Shown here piece by piece: positions 7,942 to 16,325 of a stretch of 64,000 nt of DNA. The DNA lies in assembly GCF_030053895.1 (NCBI RefSeq), contig NZ_CP125781.1:2356001-2420000 (forward strand). The letters run 5' to 3'. Position numbers and translations under genes: made by a program. The DNA is from Trabulsiella odontotermitis (GTDB taxonomy: Bacteria > Pseudomonadota > Gammaproteobacteria > Enterobacterales > Enterobacteriaceae). The first letter of the stretch is position 1. Every line of letters starts with the position of its first letter. The notes under the pieces are model-generated. The model saw nothing but the letters and a program-made list of their open reading frames with translations, made no database searches and was not told where the DNA came from.

Positions 7942-9138
7942 ATGATGACAAATACAGTTTCACGCAAGGTCGGGTGGCTTCGGGTGGTCACGCTGGCGAT
8001 TGCCGCTTTTATCTTTAACACCACCGAGTTTGTGCCGGTTGGGTTGCTGTCGGATATCGCCAGTAGTTTTCAGATGGAGACGGCGCAGGTGGGCATTATG
8101 CTGACCATCTACGCCTGGGTAGTGGCGCTGATGTCACTGCCGTTTATGCTGCTGACGCGTCAGGTGGAGCGGCGAAAACTCCTCATTGCATTGTTCATTT
8201 TGTTTATCGCCAGCCATGTGCTGTCGTTTCTGGCGTGGAATTTCCCGGTGCTGGTGATTAGCCGTATCGGCATCGCGTTCGCCCATGCGGTGTTCTGGTC
8301 AATAACCGCATCACTGGCGATCCGTATGGCACCCGCCGGGAAACGTGCGCAGGCGCTGAGCCTGATCGCCACTGGCACCGCGCTGGCGATGGTGTTAGGC
8401 ATTCCGGTCGGTCGTGTGGTCGGGCAGCTTTTTGGCTGGCGCATCACCTTCTTTGCCATTGGTGTGGGCGCGTTTATCACTCTGCTGGCGCTGATCAAAC
8501 TGTTGCCGACGCTGCCAAGCGAGCATTCAGGATCACTGAAAAGTCTGCCGGTGCTGTTCCGCCGCCCGGCGCTGGTCAGTATCTACATTCTGACAGTGGT
8601 GGTGGTGACAGCGCACTACACGGCCTACAGCTACATCGAACCGTTTGTGCAGAACGTCGCGGGTCTGAGTGGTCAGTTTGCCACGGTATTGCTGCTTATC
8701 CTCGGCGGTGCCGGGATCATCGGCAGTATTCTGTTTGGCCGGCTGGGCAACAACCATTCTTCTGTGCTGATTAGCAGCGCGATTGCCCTGCTGTTGATCT
8801 GCCTGTTGCTGCTGTTACCTGCCGCACAGAACGAAACGTATCTGGCAATGCTCAGCATTTTCTGGGGCATTGCGATCATGATTATTGGGCTGGGCATGCA
8901 GGTGAAAGTGCTGGCGCTGGCTCCGGACGCCACCGATGTGGCGATGTCGCTGTTTTCCGGCATTTTCAATATCGGGATTGGCGCGGGCGCGCTGGTTGGC
9001 AGTCAGGTCAGCCTGTGGCTGTCGATGTCGTCGATAGGTTATGTCGGTGCGGTGCCGGCACTGGCGGCGCTCATCTGGGCGGTTATTATCTTCCGCCGCT
9101 GGCCGGTAGCGATGCTGGAACCCCAGCATCATTCCTGA
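7942..9138 (+). CDS. sotB: Sugar efflux transporter SotB (YdeA), MFS
   Basis: Twelve-helix major facilitator that exports sugars such as arabinose and IPTG in E. coli. It has 398 residues against 396 in E. coli and near-identical blocks such as FNTTEFVPVGLLSDI and YAWVVALMSLPFML. The first of two adjacent ATG codons aligns with the E. coli start. It ends in a bidirectional hairpin shared with marC. Confidence 0.95.
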   Translation: MMTNTVSRKVGWLRVVTLAIAAFIFNTTEFVPVGLLSDIASSFQMETAQVGIMLTIYAWVVALMSLPFMLLTRQVERRKLLIALFILFIASHVLSFLAWNFPVLVISRIGIAFAHAVFWSITASLAIRMAPAGKRAQALSLIATGTALAMVLGIPVGRVVGQLFGWRITFFAIGVGAFITLLALIKLLPTLPSEHSGSLKSLPVLFRRPALVSIYILTVVVVTAHYTAYSYIEPFVQNVAGLSGQFATVLLLILGGAGIIGSILFGRLGNNHSSVLISSAIALLLICLLLLLPAAQNETYLAMLSIFWGIAIMIIGLGMQVKVLALAPDATDVAMSLFSGIFNIGIGAGALVGSQVSLWLSMSSIGYVGAVPALAALIWAVIIFRRWPVAMLEPQHHS

Positions 9139-9142
9139 TATG

Positions 9143-9161
9143 AAGGGCGCAATGCGCCCTT
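9143..9161. terminator. Bidirectional terminator between sotB and marC
   Basis: An 8-bp perfect stem AAGGGCGC/GCGCCCTT with a three-base loop sits five bases after the sotB stop and directly before the marC stop. It should serve both converging genes. Confidence 0.75.
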
Positions 9162-9163
9162 TG

Positions 9164-9832
9164 TTATGCCTGATAGCTGGTAATAATTTCCAGCACGCCG
9201 TTAATAATAAACTGCACGCCCATGCAGACCAGCAGGAAGCCCATCAGCCGGGAAATGGCTTCAATGCCGCCTTTCCCGACCATCCGCATGATGGCGCCGG
9301 AACTGCGCAAACTGCCCCACAGGATCAGCGCCACCGCGGCAAAAATCAGTGGCGGCGCAACCAGCACTACCCAGGCGGAAAAATTCACCCCCTCTTTCAC
9401 GGTGGAAGCGGAACTGATGATCATCGCAATAGTTCCTGGCCCGGCGGTACTCGGCATGGCGAGTGGAACAAAGGCGATATTGGCATCTGGTTCATCGCGC
9501 AGCTCTTCGGTCTTGCTCTCCGCTTCCGGGGATTCATGCGCTTTCTGCTGCGGGAAAAGCATACGGAAACCAATGAACGCGACGATCAGGCCGCCGGCAA
9601 TGCGCAGACCGGGAATTGAAATGCCGAAGGTATTCATCACCAGCTGCCCGGCATAATACGCCACCATCATAATCGCAAAGACATAAATCGATGCCATCAT
9701 CGACTGGCGGTTACGCTCCGCGCTGTTCATGTTTCCGGCAAGACCGAGAAACAGCGCCACGGTGGTAAGTGGGTTTGCCAGCGGCAACAGAACGACCAGC
9801 CCAAGGCCGATCGCTTTTAAAAGTTCCATCAT
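9164..9832 (-). CDS. marC: MarC-family inner membrane protein
   Basis: A 222-residue integral membrane protein of the MarC/SNARE-associated family (E. coli MarC 221). About six hydrophobic segments surround a charged loop (QQKAHESPEAESKTEELRDE, about residues 110-130). It is divergent from marRAB and shares the mar intergenic region. Despite its name it was found not to confer multidrug resistance in E. coli. Role unknown. Confidence 0.94.
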   Translation of the reverse strand: MMELLKAIGLGLVVLLPLANPLTTVALFLGLAGNMNSAERNRQSMMASIYVFAIMMVAYYAGQLVMNTFGISIPGLRIAGGLIVAFIGFRMLFPQQKAHESPEAESKTEELRDEPDANIAFVPLAMPSTAGPGTIAMIISSASTVKEGVNFSAWVVLVAPPLIFAAVALILWGSLRSSGAIMRMVGKGGIEAISRLMGFLLVCMGVQFIINGVLEIITSYQA

Positions 9833-9961
9833 AAGTGACCTGATTCCTGAAAATTAATACTGAATTATATCGGCTTAAGGCAATTTTGTGACCTTTAAAA
9901 GGTGTAATAAACCTTACAGCTTATGACGGTAAATCTTAGCAAATGCGGCCAGTTGTAAACG

Positions 9962-10055
9962 ATTTAGCAAATTGTGGCATCGGATAATTCATTCGGTTGA
10001 CTTATGCTTGCCTGGGCAATAATATCCTTCGCAATTAAACTACTTGCCAGGGCAA
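9962..10055 (+). promoter_or_regulatory. mar promoter/operator: marbox and two MarR sites
   Basis: The marbox ATTTAGCAAATTGTGGCATC (9962-9981), target of MarA/SoxS/Rob, is followed by a -35 TTGACT (9997-10002), a 17-base spacer and a -10 TAATAT (10020-10025). MarR site I, TGCTTGCCTGGGCAA (10005-10019), lies between the promoter elements. Site II, TACTTGCCAGGGCAA (10041-10055), ends five bases before the marR GTG. The arrangement matches E. coli marO, so autorepression by MarR and activation by MarA are expected. Confidence 0.92.
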
Positions 10056-10060
10056 CCATT

Positions 10061-10495
10061 GTGAAAAGCACAAGTGATCTGTTTAACGAAATCATTCCAC
10101 TTGGACGCTTAATCCATATGGTCAACCAGAAAAAAGATCGTTTACTCAACGATTATCTGTCGCCGCTGGACATCACCGCCACTCAGTTCAAAGTGCTGTG
10201 CTCCATTCGCTGCCAGGTGTGTATCCCCCCTGTTGAGCTGAAAAAAGTGTTGTCCGTTGATTTAGGCGCCCTGACCAGAATGCTCGATCGGCTGATTAGC
10301 AAAGGATGGATCGAGCGCCTGCCTAACCCGAATGATAAGCGTGGAGTGCTGGTGCAACTGACACCAGAAGGCGCCGCAATATGCGAGCAATGCCACCAGC
10401 GCGTAGGCCAGGACCTGCACCAGGAATTAATTAAAAACCTAACGGCAGACGAGCTTACTCAACTCGAACTGCTGCTCAAAAAAATTCTGTTATAA
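10061..10495 (+). CDS. marR: MarR, repressor of the mar operon
   Basis: Winged-helix repressor of 144 residues that releases marO when bound by salicylate-type ligands or when its cysteines are oxidised by copper. The GTG at 10061 is chosen because it aligns with the E. coli start (KSTSDLFNEIIPLGRLIHM) and site II sits just upstream. An ATG further upstream would start inside the promoter. The DNA-binding region (SVDLGALTRMLDRLISKGW) and the cysteine in EQCHQ are conserved. It is first gene of marRAB, 18 bases before marA. Confidence 0.95.
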   Translation: MKSTSDLFNEIIPLGRLIHMVNQKKDRLLNDYLSPLDITATQFKVLCSIRCQVCIPPVELKKVLSVDLGALTRMLDRLISKGWIERLPNPNDKRGVLVQLTPEGAAICEQCHQRVGQDLHQELIKNLTADELTQLELLLKKILL

Positions 10496-10513
10496 GCAGA
10501 AAGAGGTCAGACG

Positions 10514-10897
10514 ATGTCCAGACGAAATACCGACGCCATTACCATTCATAGCATTTTGGGCTGGATCGAAGACAACCTGGAATCGCCCCTGTCGCTGGAA
10601 AAAGTGTCAGAGCGTTCCGGTTATTCGAAATGGCACCTGCAACGGATGTTTAAAAAAGAGACCGGCCATTCACTTGGTCAATATATTCGTAGTCGTAAGC
10701 TGACGGAGATCGCGCAGCAGCTCAAGCAGAGCGACGAGCCGATCCTTTATCTCGCTGAACGCTACGGCTTTGAGTCACAGCAGACGCTGACGCGAACGTT
10801 CAAAAACTATTTCGACGTGCCGCCGCACAAGTACCGCGTGACCAACATGCCCGGTGAATCGCGTTATCTCTATCCTATTAATAATTGTAACTGTTAA
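10514..10897 (+). CDS. marA: MarA, AraC-family multidrug-response activator
   Basis: Small monomeric AraC/XylS activator of 127 residues with two helix-turn-helix motifs (SLEKVSERSGYSKWHLQRMF and ILYLAERYGFESQQTLTRTF). It binds marboxes to induce acrAB-tolC, micF, sodA and its own operon. It is almost identical to E. coli MarA. The start is ATG with GAGGTC upstream, in the middle of marRAB. Confidence 0.97.
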   Translation: MSRRNTDAITIHSILGWIEDNLESPLSLEKVSERSGYSKWHLQRMFKKETGHSLGQYIRSRKLTEIAQQLKQSDEPILYLAERYGFESQQTLTRTFKNYFDVPPHKYRVTNMPGESRYLYPINNCNC

Positions 10898-10926
10898 TCG
10901 CCTGCATCAGACGTATTGAGGAAATC

Positions 10927-11145
10927 ATGAAACTGTTCGCCTCCGCCGCCCTCGCCTTACTGGCGCTGGCTTCCGGCCAGAGTTTTGCGGAGCAATCCAC
11001 AACCCATGCCAGTCAACCATCGCGTGAGACAATGATAATGCCGACCGCCCAAAACCAGTCGCCATTTGATTTTAACCATATGGCGGCTGGCAGCGACAAA
11101 TCCGACGAACTGGGTGTGCCTTATTACAATAAGCGCAACCAGTAA
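10927..11145 (+). CDS. marB: MarB periplasmic protein
   Basis: A 72-residue exported protein with a cleavable-looking signal peptide (residues 1-21, ending GQSFAEQ). The conserved C-terminal half includes PFDFNHM and GSDKSDELGVPYYN. In E. coli, MarB lowers marRAB transcription indirectly. The N-terminal half diverges from E. coli MarB while the C-terminal motif is kept. A strong terminator follows. Confidence 0.92.
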   Translation: MKLFASAALALLALASGQSFAEQSTTHASQPSRETMIMPTAQNQSPFDFNHMAAGSDKSDELGVPYYNKRNQ

Positions 11146-11153
11146 TTCGTCTT

Positions 11154-11178
11154 GCCCCGCCATGCGGGGCTTTTTTTT
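11154..11178 (+). terminator. Terminator of marRAB
   Basis: The stem GCCCCGC/GCGGGGC with loop CAT is followed by eight T residues, a classic intrinsic terminator nine bases after the marB stop. The last T residues overlap the eamA stop codon on the other strand. Confidence 0.92.
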
Positions 11179-12079
11179 AACCTCGGATCGCCTTCACCCG
11201 ACGCCGGAACCGCAGCCCGAACACGTTGATAAACAACCCGGCCATAATCAGCACCGCGCCAACCATCTGCAGCCCTGTCAGTCTTTCGTCTAACAGCACA
11301 GCCGCGCTCGCCAGCCCGACCACCGGTACCAGCAACGACAGCGGCGCCACGCGCCAGGTTTCATACCGCCCAAGCAGCGAACCCCAGATGCCATATCCCA
11401 CAATGGTGGCAATAAACGCCAGATAGACCAGCGACAAAATCGTCGTCATGTCGATCTCCACCAGGCTTTGTAGCATCACCGCCGGGCCATCGAGCAGCAA
11501 GGAGGCCAGCATAAACGGCACGATCGGGATCAGCGCGCTCCACACCACCAGCGACATCACCGCCGGACGGCTCTCATGTTGCATGATGATTTTATTGAAG
11601 ATATTACCACTGGCCCAGCACAGCGCCGCCGCCAGGGTCAGGAAAAAGCCCAGCATAGTGACATCCTGCCCGGTCAGACTGCCTTCAATCAGCACCAGTA
11701 CGCCAAACACAGCCAGGGTGATCCCGGCGAGTTGTTTGCCCTGCAGGCGTTCGCCAAAAACAAAGGCACCGAGAATAATCGAAAAGAAGGCCTGCGCCTG
11801 CAACACCAGTGAGGCAAGCCCGGCGGGCATGCCAAACTTAATGGCGCTGAACAGAAAGGCAAACTGGCCGAAGCTTATCGTCAGCCCATAACCCAGCAGC
11901 AACCGGAACGGGATCTTCGGTTTCGCGACAAACAGCAACGCCGGAAACGCCACCAGCAGAAAGCGTAACCCTGCCAGCATCAACGGCGGCATATTGTGTA
12001 AACCCACTTTGATGACGACAAAATTGAGCCCCCAAACGACCACCACCAGCAACGCCAGTAGCCCATCTTTTCGCGTCAT
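11177..12079 (-). CDS. eamA: Cysteine/O-acetylserine exporter EamA (YdeD)
   Basis: Ten-helix drug/metabolite transporter with two EamA repeats that exports O-acetylserine and cysteine-pathway metabolites in E. coli. The ATG at 12079 gives 300 residues starting MTRKDGLLALLVVVVWG, aligned with E. coli MSRKDG, with GGGGCGAGG upstream. An in-frame upstream ATG at 12100 adds seven residues and is less likely. Convergent with marRAB. Confidence 0.93.
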   Translation of the reverse strand: MTRKDGLLALLVVVVWGLNFVVIKVGLHNMPPLMLAGLRFLLVAFPALLFVAKPKIPFRLLLGYGLTISFGQFAFLFSAIKFGMPAGLASLVLQAQAFFSIILGAFVFGERLQGKQLAGITLAVFGVLVLIEGSLTGQDVTMLGFFLTLAAALCWASGNIFNKIIMQHESRPAVMSLVVWSALIPIVPFMLASLLLDGPAVMLQSLVEIDMTTILSLVYLAFIATIVGYGIWGSLLGRYETWRVAPLSLLVPVVGLASAAVLLDERLTGLQMVGAVLIMAGLFINVFGLRFRRRVKAIRG

Positions 12080-12271
12080 ACCTCGCCCCTGTTTGTTCAA
12101 TTTATGTAAGCAGAATTAAAGTAACGAAAAAATCAATGCGCTGATAGATCATTAAATCCAGGAGGGTCAAAAAGCACGTGTCGACATGTGTTCAGCTATA
12201 CAACACCCCGCAAGCCGTGTTACTCCTGATATGACACAACCTCATGACAGAAAAAATACTCGGGCAGGAAA

Positions 12272-13462
12272 ATGATCTCTAACACCCGGCGCTCAACCGC
12301 AGCGCTGCTGGCGTCGTCGTTGCTGTTAACCATTGGCCGTGGCGCAACATTACCGTTTATGACCATCTATCTGACGCGGCAGTTTGCGCTCGGCGTCGAT
12401 CAGATTGGTTACGCGATGACCGTCGCGTTAACCATTGGTGTGGTGTTCAGTCTGGCGTTCGGCATTCTCGCCGATAAGTTTGATAAGAAACGCTACATGC
12501 TGATTTCCATCGCCGCATTTATTAGCGGCTTTGTCGCTATTCCGCTGGTGAATAACGTCATTCTGGTGGTGCTCTTTTTCGCCGTCATCAACTGCGCCTA
12601 TTCCGTTTTTGCAACGGTACTGAAGGCCTATTTTGCCGATACGCTGGAGTCTGCCGCTAAAGCGCGCATTTTCTCGCTCAACTATACCTTTCTGAATATG
12701 GGCTGGACTGTCGGGCCGCCGCTCGGCACCTGGCTTGTGATGTACAGCATCAATCTGCCATTCTGGCTGGCCGCCATCTGCGCCGCTTTCCCGATGATGT
12801 TTATTCAGTTATGGGTACAACGCGTTGCGGTGACTGCGTCAGAAGACAACGCTGGCGCCTGGTCGCCGTCGGTGCTGCTGCGTGATCGCGCGCTGTTCTG
12901 GTTCACCCTCTCCGGGCTGCTGGCCTCATTCGTGGGCGGATCATTCGCCTCCTGCCTGTCGCAGTATGTGCTGGCGGTGGCAAACAGTGATTTTGCCGAA
13001 AAAGTGATTGCAGTGATCCTGCCGGTGAACGCGGCGGTGGTGGTCACATTGCAGTACGCCATTGGCCGTAAGCTGACGGCCAGTAATATTCGCCCGCTGA
13101 TGACCGTCGGTACGCTCTTTTTCCTGCTCGGGCTGGTGGGCTTTATGCTGTCCGGATCCAGTCTGATTTTCTGGGGGATCTCCGCCGCTGTCTTTACCAT
13201 CGGTGAAGTGATTTATGCGCCCGGTGAATATATGTTGATCGACAACATCGCCCCGCCGGGTCTGAAAGCCAGCTATTTTTCCGCTCAGGCGTTAGGCTGG
13301 CTTGGCGCGGCGTTTAACCCGATGATCACCGGCGCGATTCTGACCACGCTGCCGCCGTGGTCGCTGTTTGCCATTCTGATGGCCGCGATTGTGGTGGCAT
13401 GGATGATGATCCTGCGCGGCATGCGTGTCAGTCCGCACGAAGGGTTGTTCAGCACGGTCTGA
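12272..13462 (+). CDS. ydeE: MFS transporter YdeE (peptide/arabinose efflux)
   Basis: Twelve-helix MFS protein of 396 residues (E. coli 395). It carries GRGATLPFMTIYL near the start and the loop 2-3 motif GILADKFDKKR. E. coli YdeE has been linked to export of dipeptides and arabinose. ATG with CAGGAAA upstream. The 192-base space before it, shared with divergent eamA, holds an imperfect palindrome at 12175-12190. The C-terminal ~20 residues differ from E. coli. Confidence 0.92.
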   Translation: MISNTRRSTAALLASSLLLTIGRGATLPFMTIYLTRQFALGVDQIGYAMTVALTIGVVFSLAFGILADKFDKKRYMLISIAAFISGFVAIPLVNNVILVVLFFAVINCAYSVFATVLKAYFADTLESAAKARIFSLNYTFLNMGWTVGPPLGTWLVMYSINLPFWLAAICAAFPMMFIQLWVQRVAVTASEDNAGAWSPSVLLRDRALFWFTLSGLLASFVGGSFASCLSQYVLAVANSDFAEKVIAVILPVNAAVVVTLQYAIGRKLTASNIRPLMTVGTLFFLLGLVGFMLSGSSLIFWGISAAVFTIGEVIYAPGEYMLIDNIAPPGLKASYFSAQALGWLGAAFNPMITGAILTTLPPWSLFAILMAAIVVAWMMILRGMRVSPHEGLFSTV

Positions 13463-13565
13463 CGGCTGTCGGGTCGCTGTCGCCTTGCTGTCGGGTTAGG
13501 ATCGTGTTGCTTTCCCATGCCCTCGCGGACACTCAATGCGGGATTATTCATTTGGAGAAGGTGTT

Positions 13566-14033
13566 ATGAACAGCACTAACCAGGTAAAAGCATTACGTCT
13601 GAAAAGAGCATGGTCGCAGGAACAACTGGCCGAAATGACCGACGTCAGCGTGCGAACCATTCAACGCATTGAAAATGGCGAACGTCCAAGCCTTGAAACA
13701 TTGAGCGCCCTGGCGGCGGTATTTGAAGTCAGCGTGGCGGAACTCTCAATGACGCCCGTCGACGGGGAAGAACCGCTCGATCAGCGCATCAGTGACGCCC
13801 GACTGCAGGTTGAGCAGGAATCACATTTCTGGCGGGCGGTACTGACGGCCGTGGTGATCTGTGCGCTGCTGTATGTGCTCAATCGCATGACTGAACCCGG
13901 CTACCTTTGGTCAGTATGGGTAATGGCCATCTGGGGCGCGCTGTTAGTGATCCGTGGGCTGCGCCTGTTTATGTTTGCCGGTGCCATTGAGCGCTGGAAG
14001 AAAACCCGCTTACAGCGCCTGTTAAGGAAGTGA
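13566..14033 (+). CDS. Membrane-anchored XRE-type regulator (HTH + two TM helices)
   Basis: A 155-residue protein. Residues ~5-60 form an XRE helix-turn-helix (LRLKRAWSQEQLAEMTDVSVRTIQ). A short acidic linker follows, then two hydrophobic helices (about 87-107 and 114-134) joined by a short turn, as in the 2TM family. It is probably a DNA-binding protein tethered to the inner membrane. ATG 13566 is chosen for the GGAGAAGG site seven bases upstream. It lies between ydeE and a converging MFS gene. Target and signal are unknown. Confidence 0.85.
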   Translation: MNSTNQVKALRLKRAWSQEQLAEMTDVSVRTIQRIENGERPSLETLSALAAVFEVSVAELSMTPVDGEEPLDQRISDARLQVEQESHFWRAVLTAVVICALLYVLNRMTEPGYLWSVWVMAIWGALLVIRGLRLFMFAGAIERWKKTRLQRLLRK

Positions 14034-14046
14034 CAGGGTCACGTTA

Positions 14047-15255
14047 CTATCGTCCGTGCGCTTCTCTCTCCTGCATATCGATGGGCGAGAACCGCAAATA
14101 AAACAGCGTGAGCAGGCAGATTATCGCGCCTGCACAGAAGGTATACTCTGCGCCCCACAGTTCCCAGATCACACCGGCGCAGACACTGGCGAGCAACAGC
14201 CCGACGCCACTGACCATGCTGAAAATACCGAATGCCGTGCCCCGCAGATCCTGGGGCGCGGTTTTCGCGATCATCGCAGCCAGTAGCCCTTGCGACATCC
14301 CCATATGTACCCCCCACAGCGCCACACCGAAAATAATGCCGATCCAGTGTGTACTGATCGCCAGCACGATGTCGGCGGCAATCAGCACGATCAGACCCAG
14401 TTGCAGTAACCGGGTGTGACTCATGGCATCTGAGAGTTTACCGAACGGATAAGCAGAGAAAAAATAGAGCAGATTCATGGCCACCATCACCAGCGGGATC
14501 AATGCCAGAGGAATGCCCGCCTGCTGGGCTCGCAACACCAGAAATGCCTCGCTGAAGCGCGCAAGGGTGAATACAGCGCCAAGGCCAATCACCCACCAAC
14601 AGTTTTTCCCTAACCGACGCAAATTCTCGCCTTTGATGGGGTTGCTGCGCTTATGCGTCACCGGTGTTGCCGGTTCTTTGAGGCCAAAAAAGAGCAATGC
14701 CACCGCCAGCACGCCAGGGATCACCGCCACCCAGAAAATAGTGCGGAAATCATTGTTCCACAGCAGCATTAGCGCGACGGCCAGCAACGGTCCCATAAAC
14801 GCGCCGATGGTGTCCATCGACTGGCGCAAGCCGTAGGCCGCACCACGGATTTCAGGCGGTGTGACATCCGCGACCAGCGCGTCACGCGGCGCGCCACGGA
14901 TCCCCTTTCCGACGCGGTCAATCAGCCGTGCACTGAGGATCATTCCTGACGTCGAAGCGATGGCAAACAACGGCTTGCTCAACGCCCCCAGCCCGTAACC
15001 GAGCAGCGCCAGCCCTTTACGTTTTCCCAGGTAGTCGCTAATCGCCCCTGAAAAGACTTTAATGATAAGTGCCGTGGCTTCTGCCAGTCCCTCGATAAGT
15101 CCAATCAGAATAACGCTGGCGCCAAGCGTGGTGGCCATAAACAGCGGTAGCAGACTGTGGATGATTTCTGACGAGATATCCATCAGCATACTGACGCCAC
15201 CGACAACCCAGACACCTTTTGGGATACGACTTAATGTTGAGAACCGGGAAAACAT
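14047..15255 (-). CDS. MFS transporter, unknown substrate
   Basis: A 402-residue major facilitator with about twelve hydrophobic helices. It has the loop 2-3 motif (GAISDYLGKRKGLALLGYG) and a second motif RVGKGIRGAPRDAL typical of a subgroup of drug/metal-type MFS exporters. ATG with GGAG seven bases upstream. Its stop is 13 bases from the converging XRE regulator gene, and its start is divergent from an unknown membrane protein. I do not recognise a named orthologue in E. coli K-12. Confidence 0.85.
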   Translation of the reverse strand: MFSRFSTLSRIPKGVWVVGGVSMLMDISSEIIHSLLPLFMATTLGASVILIGLIEGLAEATALIIKVFSGAISDYLGKRKGLALLGYGLGALSKPLFAIASTSGMILSARLIDRVGKGIRGAPRDALVADVTPPEIRGAAYGLRQSMDTIGAFMGPLLAVALMLLWNNDFRTIFWVAVIPGVLAVALLFFGLKEPATPVTHKRSNPIKGENLRRLGKNCWWVIGLGAVFTLARFSEAFLVLRAQQAGIPLALIPLVMVAMNLLYFFSAYPFGKLSDAMSHTRLLQLGLIVLIAADIVLAISTHWIGIIFGVALWGVHMGMSQGLLAAMIAKTAPQDLRGTAFGIFSMVSGVGLLLASVCAGVIWELWGAEYTFCAGAIICLLTLFYLRFSPIDMQEREAHGR

Positions 15256-15388
15256 GTGGCAACTCCAGCAACACGAAAACCCGCATTAAAGCCTGAAAAC
15301 GGGGGAATTATCAATAAACAGGCAATACGTGAGCGTATAGTGGCTGAAACGAAGCGCGAACGCGCCTGACGCAGGACTGTCGTTAGCT

Positions 15389-16168
15389 ATGGAATTGTTG
15401 TTTTTTAAGCTGGTTGCCACCCCGCTCTTACTGCTTGCCGCCACCCTTGCCGGACGTCGCTGGGGTGAAACCGTCGGCGGGCTTGTCGTTGGATTGCCGC
15501 TGACCTCCGGCCCGATCTCGCTGTTTCTGGCGCTCGAACAGGGACCGGCGTTCGCCACGAATGCCACTTCCGGATCGCTGTGCGCCACTGCGGCGCAGGC
15601 TTGTTTTGCCGTGGCGTATTGCCGCATGGCACAGGCTGGCTGGGGCAAAGCCCTGCTCGCAGCAACCATCGCTTTCGCACTCACCGCGGGGTTGTTGCAG
15701 GGAAGCGCGCTTTCACAAACGGCGCTGTTTATTATCGATATTCTGGTGATGGCGCTCGCGCTGGTTTTCATCCCTAAAACCACCTTCAAAAGCCACAAAC
15801 TCCGGCCCCCGCGCTGGGATCTGCCGGTCAGAATGCTGCTGATTGCGGCGCTGGTTGTTGCTGTCACACTGCTGGCGCCCTTTGTCGGTGCCGGGGTGAG
15901 CGGGATCCTGGCAGCGTTCCCGTTGATGGCGACTATTCTGGCGGTCTTCGCCCAGCGTAACCATGGCCCGCTGGCTGCACAGCAGGTGATGCGCGGAATG
16001 GTCGGCGGCTCGTTCAGCTTCGCGGTTTTCTTCTGGTCCCTCAGTTTATTACTTCCCCGTTTCAGCCTGTTGATGGCCTACACCATCGCCGTTGTCCTTG
16101 CGCTACTGGTGCAGTCCGTCTCGTTAATCCGCATGCAACGACCTACTCCGAACACGCTGACGCATTGA
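15389..16168 (+). CDS. Unknown polytopic membrane protein
   Basis: A 259-residue, very hydrophobic protein with about seven to eight predicted membrane segments, rich in Ala and Leu. The N-terminus is MELLFFKLVATPLLLLAATLAG. Internal segments such as GVSGILAAFPLMATILAVFAQ resemble those of small transporters. I do not recognise the family. It is divergent from the MFS gene on its left and convergent with dcp on its right. Confidence 0.75.
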   Translation: MELLFFKLVATPLLLLAATLAGRRWGETVGGLVVGLPLTSGPISLFLALEQGPAFATNATSGSLCATAAQACFAVAYCRMAQAGWGKALLAATIAFALTAGLLQGSALSQTALFIIDILVMALALVFIPKTTFKSHKLRPPRWDLPVRMLLIAALVVAVTLLAPFVGAGVSGILAAFPLMATILAVFAQRNHGPLAAQQVMRGMVGGSFSFAVFFWSLSLLLPRFSLLMAYTIAVVLALLVQSVSLIRMQRPTPNTLTH

Positions 16169-16176
16169 GGAAAGTA

Positions 16177-16201
16177 AAAAAAAACCGCCATTGACTGGCG
16201 G
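16177..16201 (-). terminator. Terminator downstream of dcp
   Basis: On the minus strand the stem CCGCCA/TGGCGG with a five-base loop is followed by nine T residues. It lies about 125 bases beyond the dcp stop and nine bases past the stop of the converging membrane-protein gene. The plus strand has no T-tract, so it mainly serves dcp. Confidence 0.8.
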
Positions 16202-16325
16202 CAAATGCTTGCATGGATAGATTCGTATTTTACTTTTCGCGCAAACCCACATTTCCATGTGGCGTTCACGCTATCAGCACTACGCTATCATGCGTATCTT
16301 CAATGGAGTCTAAACGACGACGGTA

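Noticed and set aside
10004..10060. Upstream ATG extending MarR by 19 residues
   Set aside because: This start lies between the -35 and -10 of the mar promoter, so it is not transcribed. The GTG at 10061 matches E. coli.
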